A DNA stretch of 64,000 nucleotides from JAVJSD01 sp040219575 (GTDB lineage: Bacteria > Planctomycetota > Planctomycetia > Pirellulales > Pirellulaceae), in contig JAVJSD010000099.1 in the NCBI GenBank assembly GCA_040219575.1, forward strand, positions 24,782-88,781, read 5' to 3'. The notes below the pieces were generated by a model. That model had not been told where the DNA came from. It made no database searches and worked only from the letters and a program-made list of their open reading frames with translations. How positions within the stretch are numbered: the stretch's first letter is position 1; each line of letters opens with the position of its first letter. The position numbers and the translations under genes were made by a program. Positions 44,120 through 51,463 of the stretch are shown here, in pieces.

Positions 44120-44160
44120 ATGCTGTTAACCTACCGGACGCGGATTCGAGTTGTCGGAAA
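44120..44160 (-). promoter_or_regulatory. Bipartite promoter-like motif, copy C (recombination module)
   Basis: Minus strand: TTTCCGACAA (44160-44151), 14 bases, then CGGTAGGTTAACAGCAT (44136-44120), matching copies A and B at 9 of 10 and 14 of 17 positions with an identical spacer. It is 89 bases before the first gene of the recombination module. Confidence 0.65.
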
Positions 44161-44296
44161 GAGAAGAGCGGCCCGTGGAGCTGCGGGGGTGTGTCTTGGG
44201 GATCTTAACACCATCACAAACTGCAGCGGTTCGTCCTGTGCGCGCAAGCCAGAGCAGGAATTCCTCGCAGCAAGTCGGTGTGCCGCATAGTTCCGA

Positions 44297-45649
44297 TCAC
44301 TTTGGATTCGTCCCTTCACGGAGTTCGCGAGCGACGGTTAGGTAGTAGTTTCTTGCAGTTGCATTGACCATGCCACGAGCCAACTTGGTCAGAGCGTCTG
44401 CTTTGATTTGCCTTGCCTCGGAATTGTCGTTGTTGATCGCCAACAGGTAATCGGCAAGTTGTGCGGCCCACTGGTCGTCATCTGTTGCAAGTGCGTCCTT
44501 GGCGGCTTTCAAGAGCTTGTCTGTCCCTCCGGCGAGTTTGACGACTCGCTCTGCCTCAGACTTCGGTGAAAGCCGGAACAGATTGGTTGGGTTGCCGTCG
44601 AACCAGCCAAGGTATCCGCTGAACACGCTGCGGACACCCCATTCAGGATGTCCGTAGAAGGGTTGCAGGTAATCTTTGCTGGCGAGTCTTTCGGGAAGCT
44701 GCACGTACTGGACCAGTTCGTCAGGCGTTAGCCCCTTGTTCATTCCCTCGACGGTCTTGTCATGAATGAACTGAACGGCATCGCGGTAATCGGCCAAGAC
44801 CTGCTTAACTTTGCTGATTCCCACAATCGGATTCGTGTGGCCGCCGACCAACACGACGGCATCTTTGCCTGCGAGCTTCCCGAGGCTCTCGGCCCACAGA
44901 CGGACGCTGCGATTCGGAGTGCCCCGAATCGCGTACAAGTTCGGAAACGATCGGTAGAAGTTGTCGCCGGCAAACAACACTTTGCCTGCCGGATACCAGA
45001 CAAACAATTGATCGTTCGTTTCACCAGGCGACGACACGAGTTCGATCTCAACACCGGCAACATCGATCGTTTTTCGATCGCCTTCGAGGAAGTGTGTTGG
45101 CTTCGTGTCTTTTCCTGAAGAAAAGACGCGGCCGCCACGTTTGGGGTACCGAACCGGCGCGATCCCGTTGTTGATGCGTTGCTCAGGCCGCAACTTGAAT
45201 CCGGCCTGCCTTGCTCCACGTACGTTCTGAATGGTGAGGTTGCCGGATAGCCACGATCGCGCTTCGCTCCCGAAATTCTTGTGTGCCCAAATCTGTGGAC
45301 GCTCTTTTCCTAAGAACGCTGCCGCCCCGCCCGTATGGTCGCCATGAGCGTGCGTGAAAATTATCGCCTTGATCGGTTTGTCAGTGAGTTTGCGAAACTC
45401 TGTCGCGATCCGCCCGGCATCGTCCAAGCTCATGCCCGTGTCGACGATGACAACTCCGTCATCGCCAACGATCATCGAGACGTTCGACACACTGAAGCCG
45501 ACCGCCGTGTAGACGTTGTCAGCAACCTTGATGACTTGTTCGTCGAATTGTTTCGATTGCTCAGTCAGCCCTTGAGTGGCGGTGTCGTCTTGGGCGGACA
45601 GTGGAGCCGCCAGCAGAAGAAACACCATCGGAAAATATCGAAGCGTCAT
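44297..45649 (-). CDS. MBL-fold alkylsulfatase-like hydrolase, secreted
   Basis: 450 residues. MTLRYFPMVFLLLAAPLSAQ is a signal peptide. The metallo-beta-lactamase core has TAVGFSVSNVSMIVGDDGVVIVDTG, THAHGDHTGGAAAFLG (zinc ligands HxHxDH) and FAGDNFYRSFPNLYAIRG, as in class B (SdsA1-like) alkylsulfatases. PFYGHPEWGVRSVFSGYLGWFDGNPTNLF and QWAAQLADYLLAINNDNSEARQIKADAL are the dimerisation domain. The C-terminal SCP2-like domain of the usual 600-plus-residue enzymes is missing. It would split sulfate esters of alkyl chains in the periplasm. Ordinary chromosomal gene outside the prophage. Confidence 0.88.
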   Translation of the reverse strand: MTLRYFPMVFLLLAAPLSAQDDTATQGLTEQSKQFDEQVIKVADNVYTAVGFSVSNVSMIVGDDGVVIVDTGMSLDDAGRIATEFRKLTDKPIKAIIFTHAHGDHTGGAAAFLGKERPQIWAHKNFGSEARSWLSGNLTIQNVRGARQAGFKLRPEQRINNGIAPVRYPKRGGRVFSSGKDTKPTHFLEGDRKTIDVAGVEIELVSSPGETNDQLFVWYPAGKVLFAGDNFYRSFPNLYAIRGTPNRSVRLWAESLGKLAGKDAVVLVGGHTNPIVGISKVKQVLADYRDAVQFIHDKTVEGMNKGLTPDELVQYVQLPERLASKDYLQPFYGHPEWGVRSVFSGYLGWFDGNPTNLFRLSPKSEAERVVKLAGGTDKLLKAAKDALATDDDQWAAQLADYLLAINNDNSEARQIKADALTKLARGMVNATARNYYLTVARELREGTNPK

Positions 45650-45701
45650 ATGGCATATCCTCGGAGAGGTTTGAATTCACACAGAAAACGTATTCTAACA
45701 G

Positions 45702-46556
45702 CTAACTCGCCCGCTTTAACCCATCGAAGTACTCTCGCCAGCTCTGGTGATCGCGGCCGGCCGCGAGAGCGAAGTGGCTTTCGTTGTTCGCAGCACCGTT
45801 GCGGATACCCTCGTAGATTCCGGCGATCACATTGCCGATGAACTCGCCAAGTTCTGCGACTCGTTGCTCGCGATATTCCGCTATGGACATGGCGCGATAC
45901 GTCAGATCCGTGCCGAAGGCTTCGTTCATATATTCGGCCAATTGGTGCTGGGTTATCGGTTCGCCGTGCAGGTTGTAGATTTGGCCGTTGTGTTTTGATT
46001 CGGTCAGCATTCGTGTGTAGGCGTAAGCCAGTTCTGGACGTGTGGTGTAGCCGCATTTTCCGTCGCCGGCGCAATTCGCAATCTCGCCACGTCGTTTGTA
46101 CGTCTCGATGTACTCGATGTCGGGCTCGATGTAGATGCCGTTGCGGCCGATGGCCCACAGCAGACCGCTGTTGCGGACGTCTTCTTCCGTTTGACGGTTG
46201 CTCTGAACGATCGGGGAGAACGCGGTATTCTCCTCAGCGCCTTGAACACTGGTGTAAACGATCTTGCCCACTCCAGCTTTCTTGGCTGCTTCGATCACAT
46301 TACGGTGCTGACCGATGCGTTTCTCCGGCGCATCCATTCCGGAAACGACTAGCAAAGTGTCGATTCCTTGTAGCGATTTTTGCAGGTCACTCGGCGAGTC
46401 GTAGTCGCCCGGCCGGACTTCGATGTCAAGCGACTCCGCTTTGCCGGGCGTTCGGGCCAACCCGATCACACAGTCCTTGCCGACAACCTCGATCGTGGCT
46501 TTGACGATTTCTGAACCAAGCTGACCGCTGGCTGCCGTAACTGCAATTCTTGTCAT
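45702..46556 (-). CDS. NmrA-like NAD(P)H:quinone oxidoreductase
   Basis: 284 residues from the second ATG (46556). MTRIAVTAASGQLGSEIVKA is the Rossmann fold with a TGxxGxLG-like glycine loop (TAASGQLG); VYTSVQGAEENTAFSP and the extended C-terminus SYRAMSIAEYREQRVAEL match the QorB/NmrA-type atypical short-chain dehydrogenases, which reduce quinones or sense NADP without the Tyr-x3-Lys pair. It lies 52 bases upstream of the hydrolase in the same direction, so both may be co-transcribed. Confidence 0.88.
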   Translation of the reverse strand: MTRIAVTAASGQLGSEIVKATIEVVGKDCVIGLARTPGKAESLDIEVRPGDYDSPSDLQKSLQGIDTLLVVSGMDAPEKRIGQHRNVIEAAKKAGVGKIVYTSVQGAEENTAFSPIVQSNRQTEEDVRNSGLLWAIGRNGIYIEPDIEYIETYKRRGEIANCAGDGKCGYTTRPELAYAYTRMLTESKHNGQIYNLHGEPITQHQLAEYMNEAFGTDLTYRAMSIAEYREQRVAELGEFIGNVIAGIYEGIRNGAANNESHFALAAGRDHQSWREYFDGLKRAS

Positions 46557-46923
46557 AAAACCGTCCACTGTTTCACATTAGTCAGATACGGTATTCTCGC
46601 TCGTTGAGCGATCTGCAGACAAGCCCCAGTTTCCCCTCGCAATCATGCGGGGCGAACGCAGATTTCGAACCCAATGCACGCGTCGGAAACAACCGTGGTC
46701 GTGAAGGACGGCGTGGTTGCCACCGCCCACCGAACCCAACCGCGTTGTTAACCCACAGCCCACGTCGGATCGAGAGTCCGAGAGTTTCGCTCTCGAATTT
46801 TAGGGTGCGGAAGCAACCCCCACGGTTGCCTTCGGACCCCGGTTTGTCTCTCTCGAAAATGAGAGCGCCGCTGGGGCCTGCGGATCGGCGGAAACCCTTG
46901 CGGGAAAGGCAAGAAACGCGAAA

Positions 46924-46947
46924 CGCCGAGAGCGTGAACTCTCGGCG
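46924..46947 (-). terminator. Terminator-like hairpin downstream of tRNA fragment
   Basis: Minus strand CGCCGAGAG - TTCACG - CTCTCGGCG followed by TTTCGCGTTTCTT. A perfect nine-base stem with a U-rich follow-up, lying 48 bases after the tRNA-like 3' end, as the native terminator of a tRNA gene would. Confidence 0.7.
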
Positions 46948-46994
46948 TGGTGCGTTAACTGGGTTGTCGGCCGGTTTCGTAGCCGACAAACGAG

Positions 46995-47039
46995 CTCCCC
47001 GAATAGGACTCGAACCGGCGACCTGCCGGTTAACAGCCG
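46995..47039 (-). other. 3' fragment of a tRNA-Asn(GTT)-like gene; putative attachment-site scar
   Basis: Minus strand carries CGGCTGTTAACCGG (anticodon loop CTGTTAA, anticodon GTT), then the T-loop GGTTCGAGTCC and the acceptor strand ending TCGGGGAG. The D-arm and the 5' acceptor strand are absent: the sequence upstream (toward 47060) is unrelated. The T-stem is imperfect (GCCGG against CCTAT). A tRNA cut at the anticodon with its terminator still behind it is what remains at one end when an element integrates into a tRNA 3' end. Confidence 0.55.
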
Positions 47040-47239
47040 ATGTGAATTTGATCGGAAATCTGTTTCGCTTTCCCGTGCATACATGACCATGTACACGGCG
47101 GAATACGAGAGGGCTTTCCGTTCCGTCTGGATTCCCGCAGGTTTCCGGCGCAGCGCCGCAAGTGCCCAAGTCACAACAGCTTGGGCGGTGAGCATTGCTG
47201 GTTCAGCGAGTTGTCGTGATGGCGGGAAGGAGGTGGGCG

Positions 47240-48433
47240 ATGCCTAGGTTGGCTGATCCCGCTGGCCTTGCCGCTCGGCCCGAGATCGTGGCGTTAGGTG
47301 AACTGGCTCTTGCTGCTGGTCTGCTTGGCGACTCGCTCACCGTGGCGTGTGACAGCTCGGTGGACGTGCTGTGCCGGCTTTGGCAGTTTTTCGCTCGGAC
47401 ACTTGGCGCTGAAAACATTGCGCATGTCGTCTCGGCGAGTGACATCAAACAAGTCCGGAAGCAGCTCACGCAAGTTCGCGCCGTCTTTGTCCGGTCGCCA
47501 CGGTTGCACTTGGAAGTTGCCTGGATGATCCAGATGGCCTGGGCGGACTCGACGGGGACTCGTCCGGCGCTGTTCTGCGGAGCCGATGTTGATCCAGAAT
47601 TTTTTCCGGGGACTGCTCTTCTGCTCTCGGTCGATGAACGGGAAAACGCCGCCCTCCTTAAATGGGCGGAATCTGAAGGCCAACAGCATGCTACCGACGT
47701 GGAGATCCCCTCGGCGGTTGGTTGCGATTGCCAGCTCACCGCCGTGCTTCGGCAAATCGGCTCGAATGCCGCAGCGCTCGGACATCGGGAACTGCGGACT
47801 CTGCAAAGTCTGGTTGCTGGGGCGAGCCTGCTTCGGTCGTCTCTGGAAGACGGCAACGAACGCGGCGTTGAAATGACGCTCGCGGATTATAGCTTGGTGC
47901 GAGAACTGCTGTCTTCGCGGACGGTGAGGCCAAATCGAGAGGCTTGTAACCCACTCACGCTCGACATGATTCGGCGGGCCAACGTTTACCTCGCTGTGAA
48001 GTACGGCAATGACCGAGAGAGCCCGCTTCGTGTGGAGGAATCGGGGCGTTACAGGTCTCGCGACAGGATTCCGCGGGATGTGATTACACGCCGGGAGCTT
48101 GCCGATCTGGGCAATATTCGTTCCCGACTGGTGACCACGTTGATTGAGTACCTCCAGGGCGCCGAAGCCGGCTATGCCCGCTACCGCGAGATGGGCTGCC
48201 TTGGCGTGCCGACTCCGGAAACTAGCTGGAGGCGTCTGCCTGCCCGCGTCCTGGCTCGCGGCCTGACAGCTTGGTCTGCGAAGCAGGTTCGGACGCACTT
48301 CGATCGGCTGAGACATCGCGGCCTGGTCCAGGCGGAACGATACCCGACAAATGGACCGCTCTGCATTCGAATTCCGGAGGAGTTTGAGACTTCGGGCTCT
48401 CCCTACTCCGGGTTGCCAACAGTGAGGGCGTGA
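47240..48433 (+). CDS. Hypothetical protein with C-terminal winged helix
   Basis: 397 residues from the ATG at 47240, with AAGGAGG six bases before it. No family recognised. FVRSPRLHLEVAWMIQMAWADST and GTALLLSVDERENAALLKWAE suggest an alpha/beta domain like a degenerate nucleotide-binding fold; the end (RVLARGLTAWSAKQVRTHFDRLRHRGLVQAERYPTNGP) is a winged helix, so DNA binding is likely. First gene inside the second mobile element, next to the tRNA scar. Confidence 0.7.
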   Translation: MPRLADPAGLAARPEIVALGELALAAGLLGDSLTVACDSSVDVLCRLWQFFARTLGAENIAHVVSASDIKQVRKQLTQVRAVFVRSPRLHLEVAWMIQMAWADSTGTRPALFCGADVDPEFFPGTALLLSVDERENAALLKWAESEGQQHATDVEIPSAVGCDCQLTAVLRQIGSNAAALGHRELRTLQSLVAGASLLRSSLEDGNERGVEMTLADYSLVRELLSSRTVRPNREACNPLTLDMIRRANVYLAVKYGNDRESPLRVEESGRYRSRDRIPRDVITRRELADLGNIRSRLVTTLIEYLQGAEAGYARYREMGCLGVPTPETSWRRLPARVLARGLTAWSAKQVRTHFDRLRHRGLVQAERYPTNGPLCIRIPEEFETSGSPYSGLPTVRA

Positions 48434-48643
48434 GTTGGACCGCTCGTTGATCGTTGATGAAACCCCGACGGCCCCCTCGAAGGGCAGACGCAAGGTAATT
48501 GTCCTTGAGGGGTTAGCGTTCGTTGGCCAGAGTGCCCACCGGGGCGAAGGGCTCGCCGTCTCCGCGATCGGAATCCTGTTGTCGGTTGGGAGCGACTTCG
48601 AAATTTGCGTCTGGGCTTTGCGGAGCTGCTACTCAAAAAGGCC

Positions 48644-48676
48644 GAGACGGCCCCAGCGTGAGGCCGGGGCCGTCTC
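48644..48676 (+). terminator. Strong hairpin after the 47.2-kb gene
   Basis: gagacggcccc (48644-48654) pairs with ggggccgtctc (48666-48676) over 11 bases with an 11-base loop. No T tract follows, so it may be a factor-dependent terminator or an RNA processing site; it separates the hypothetical gene from the recombinase remnant. Confidence 0.5.
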
Positions 48677-48679
48677 AAC

Positions 48680-49372
48680 ATGAACCGTTCGTTTCCGTTT
48701 GCGAGGCGTCAGGCGAATGCCGCCGTCCCAAATCGAAAGACCGATGAGCACGGCGGCGGTCAGCGCGAACACCCCTCATGGCGCACCTCGGCGAAGAGCC
48801 GGTATGTGTACTACAAGTGCAAGCGTTCGAAGGTTTCCGGCACATGTGAGAACTGCGCCGTGCGAACCGAACAGATCGAATCGGCGGTGGTCGAGCACTT
48901 TCGCAAGGTCTGGCTTTCGCTCGCAGGCCAACATGCACTTCGTAAGGCGATCCAGAGGGTCGGCCGAGAGCGGAAACGCGAGCGGCCGAACCGCGTCAAG
49001 GAACTCGAGACGCCGTTGACCACGCTGGAGCGGCAGATCAGCCGGGGAACAGAGAAACTGCTGCTGGTCGATGCGGGCGACATCCCGGAGCTGAAGATGG
49101 TGCTCGCCGGTTGGCGCGACGAACGCAACGCCATGCAGGCAGCCTTGGCGGACGAATGGACCAGCAACGCTGAGCCGCCGGAACTCGACGTGGACGCGAT
49201 CCTGGCCGAACTGCACCACCTTGAGGAACACGTCGCTTCCGATTGCGTACGACTCGCCAAGGCCGCGTGCGGCCGGGTCTTCAAGACGATCACGCTATTC
49301 TGGAAGCACGTCAGCCCGCGACGCCACGAACTCGAGCGGGCGGAGATCGAGGCCCACTTCCCTTTTGCATAA
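48680..49372 (+). pseudogene. C-terminal fragment of a large serine recombinase
   Basis: 230 codons open. From YYKCKRSKVSGTCENCAVRTEQIESAVVEHFRKVWLSL the sequence is the second half of a recombinase zinc ribbon followed by the coiled-coil and C-terminal helices (ELETPLTTLERQISRGTEKLLLVD, ELDVDAILAELHHLEEHVASDCVRLAKAACGRVFKTITLFW). The catalytic and recombinase domains are not encoded upstream, and the first about 35 residues look like a chance extension. It is therefore a remnant, perhaps of the recombinase family that begins at 63118. Confidence 0.75.
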
Positions 49373-49422
49373 CGGGGAGCACGTCGATCCGTGTTCCCCG
49401 TCAAACCAAACGACGACCAGAC

Positions 49423-49857
49423 GTGATAACGTTCGAAACCTCGCAGGAAACGCACGTCGCCGGGGTCGTGGCCACGCTGGCCAAGCTCTACAACGGCCAA
49501 CCCGTGACCGCTACGGAGATCGGTCTGGCCTACGGCATGGGGCACCACCAAGTGCTGGTCTACCTGCACATGGCGAAGGACGCCGGGCAAGCGACTCCCG
49601 TCTTCTCAAATCCCGGCGGCGTGATACGCGGCTGGGTTCCGGCCGGCGTCGAGGTCAAGCATACGCTTGCCGAGCAGCGGGCGATGCAGGCCGCCGACGC
49701 CGTCAAACACCTCTTTGCCGGGAAGCCTGTCACAGCACGAGTTGTCGCTCGACATCTCGACAGGCCGGAAGGGTCCGTCGCTCGCTGGTTGGACACGGCC
49801 AAGCGAATGAAGCTCATTCGCCGGCCGCCATCCGGGTACGGCTGGATGCCGATCTAG
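49423..49857 (+). CDS. Tandem winged-helix DNA-binding protein
   Basis: 144 residues from a GTG. Two copies of the same roughly 55-residue helix-turn-helix unit: LYNGQPVTATEIGLAYGMGHHQVLVYLHMAKDAG followed by the wing NPGGVIRGWVPAG, then LFAGKPVTARVVARHLDRPEGSVARWLDTAKRMK with the wing SGYGWMPI. The gene at 50076 encodes a third copy. No other domain. A regulator or plasmid-maintenance type factor of the element is likely. Confidence 0.75.
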   Translation: MITFETSQETHVAGVVATLAKLYNGQPVTATEIGLAYGMGHHQVLVYLHMAKDAGQATPVFSNPGGVIRGWVPAGVEVKHTLAEQRAMQAADAVKHLFAGKPVTARVVARHLDRPEGSVARWLDTAKRMKLIRRPPSGYGWMPI

Positions 49858-49935
49858 ACGTCGCGACCCCTGGGCAAGACCCGCGTGGGCCACGGATGGC
49901 CTGCGCGGGCCTTTCTTTGCTTTGGAACAGAGGCG

Positions 49936-50151
49936 ATGGAACGCAGAATTGAACTGACCGACCCGGATCATCCGGATGCGGAGCGGGCCGCCGAAGCGAC
50001 GGCCAAATTGTTGATCGAGATGCGAAATCGGCGATCCGCCGATGCCGCTGAGCAACCTCCCGACAGGAGCGAACCATGCACGTCGTCCCAAACAAGATCT
50101 TCGGTGTCAGCAAACTCAACATGCCCGGCGGCAGCATGCACGCGCTCGTGA
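49936..50151 (+). CDS. Small charged hypothetical protein
   Basis: 71 residues: MERRIELTDPDHPDAERAAEATAKLLIEMRNRRSADAAEQPP, helical and charged. It overlaps the next gene by 76 bases in a different frame, so its C-terminus is uncertain; no motif. Ribosome site is weak (gaggcg). Confidence 0.4.
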   Translation: MERRIELTDPDHPDAERAAEATAKLLIEMRNRRSADAAEQPPDRSEPCTSSQTRSSVSANSTCPAAACTRS

Positions 50152-50309
50152 TGCGCGTGAACGCGCTGTCCGGCGGCACGCGTCCGGTCACGACGGAAGA
50201 GATCGCGGCCGCCCTGGACGAAACGATCAGCAGGGTCGACCACGGGCTGAACTACGCGAAGCGGATGGGGTTCGTGCAGCAGGTGAAGGGAAGGTGGATC
50301 GCGGGGTGA
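50076..50309 (+). CDS. Single winged-helix DNA-binding protein
   Basis: 77 residues. HALVMRVNALSGGTRPVTTEEIAAALDETISRVDHGLNYAKRMGFVQQVKGRWIAG has the same helix-turn-helix and wing pattern (PVT-E-I-AAL...-R-...LxYAKRMGF) as both repeats of the 49423 product, so the three units form a small family. A ribosome site (gacaggagc) lies about six bases before the ATG. Confidence 0.72.
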   Translation: MHVVPNKIFGVSKLNMPGGSMHALVMRVNALSGGTRPVTTEEIAAALDETISRVDHGLNYAKRMGFVQQVKGRWIAG

Positions 50310-50310
50310 G

Positions 50311-51267
50311 TCAACTTCCAATTAACTCAGTGAGCTTGGCTTTCAAATCTTCATCAAACCGACTGTGATACTTATTAAGAATGCCGCTGTAGAACTCATG
50401 CACATCTCCGTCATGTCGAATTGCCCGAACTTGACTGTTCTCGACCAAAGCCTCGCCAAGATAACGTAAGTGTTCGTCGTTAAAGCCATCGAGATCTTTC
50501 ACCTCTGCGATGACAGCATGCGTCTCGGCGAAACTTCTGCTGTTCCTCAGGCGTTGCGCAAGCAATCCTCTCTCCATATCCATTGCGTTCTTTGCGTCGG
50601 GAAAATGCGCGGCGAGAAACTGAGAGATTCGAGCCCAGAGTTTAACTTTCCCTTTCTTCTTCTGCTGCCATTCCCAGCCTAAGTAAGGGCGAATATCGTC
50701 TGAAAACCCTTCGTTACGATAGTCCGCATCGTCGGCTACGATGTGAAGCTCTGCGCCCTCCGGCAATGACATCAATAGCCCCACCCAATTCAATCTGTCA
50801 CCCAGGTCTGCCTTCGTACCTGGCGGCAAATGACATTGGGCACGACGCCATGCAGCATTGAAGACTTCATCTTCATCGGTGTTGATCGGCTTTGCTCCCC
50901 TAAACAGCTTTCTGATTATCTTGTCTGCATGCGTTTCTTGTCGATCGACTTCGGCCTTGACGAACCCGGCAATCTCGCGCCGCAGTTCATCAACATGTTT
51001 TGCATCCCGAACCAGGTCTGTGAATTGTGGATGTTCCCGAACCAGCAGGGGAGCATCGCCAAGCGCACGATGTTGCTCAAAGTCGCGCACATGACGTTTG
51101 ATGTTGTTCTCCCGATTCTTCCAGAACTCGCGTTTTGCCTGTTCTGGAAGCCAAAGGGTGGCACTACCACTGTCTATTACGGCAATCAACTTTTCGAGTT
51201 CTGCCAAGCTATCCGAGGCCAGCTCAAAGAACCCGACAAGAATGTTGGCGTCAATGAAAACGTGCAT
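50311..51267 (-). CDS. PIN-domain nuclease-like protein (DUF4935 type)
   Basis: 318 residues from the ATG at 51267. MHVFIDANILVGFFELASDSLAEL begins the PIN fold with the first catalytic Asp; WLPEQAKREFWKNREN supplies the Glu; DRLNWVGLLMSLPEGAELHIVADDADYRNEGF holds the remaining Asp cluster. The length exceeds VapC toxins and resembles the DUF4935 group of free-standing PIN proteins seen in defence islands. Antisense to its neighbours; no antitoxin is adjacent. Its likely activity is RNA cleavage. Confidence 0.8.
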   Translation of the reverse strand: MHVFIDANILVGFFELASDSLAELEKLIAVIDSGSATLWLPEQAKREFWKNRENNIKRHVRDFEQHRALGDAPLLVREHPQFTDLVRDAKHVDELRREIAGFVKAEVDRQETHADKIIRKLFRGAKPINTDEDEVFNAAWRRAQCHLPPGTKADLGDRLNWVGLLMSLPEGAELHIVADDADYRNEGFSDDIRPYLGWEWQQKKKGKVKLWARISQFLAAHFPDAKNAMDMERGLLAQRLRNSRSFAETHAVIAEVKDLDGFNDEHLRYLGEALVENSQVRAIRHDGDVHEFYSGILNKYHSRFDEDLKAKLTELIGS

Positions 51268-51463
51268 TACCGTTGGAACTCCCAATGCGTCGTGCGCTCG
51301 CCCATAGTCAGACCTGTTCCTCGGTCGAGTGGTTCGCGCTATGCGTCAACTAGAGCACGATGCTGCAAAAACGGTTCTCGTGCCGTAGAAGTGGTTGCCG
51401 CAGTTTGAATCCTAACCAGTTTCGTCTGACACGTCACGTAGTTTTGTTGATACTTAGCGATCC

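Larger units (their letters stand above)
46557..47239. other. Intergenic region with tRNA scar; no protein gene seen
   Basis: 683 bases. Open frames on both strands here are compositionally implausible and lack ribosome sites. The region holds a short repeat ctctcg/cgagag (about 46770-46860), the terminator at 46924-46947 and the tRNA-like fragment at 46995-47039; the stretch 47041-47239 is the presumed start of the second element and contains the palindrome acatgaccatgt (about 47086). Confidence 0.6.

Noticed and set aside
46582..47169. Overlapping opposite-strand frames around the tRNA scar
   Set aside because: They run across the terminator hairpin and the tRNA-like sequence, have no ribosome sites and show implausible amino-acid composition.
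48435..48683. Short plus-strand frame between the 47.2-kb gene and the recombinase remnant
   Set aside because: Only a TTG start without ribosome site, and it reads through the 11-base hairpin.
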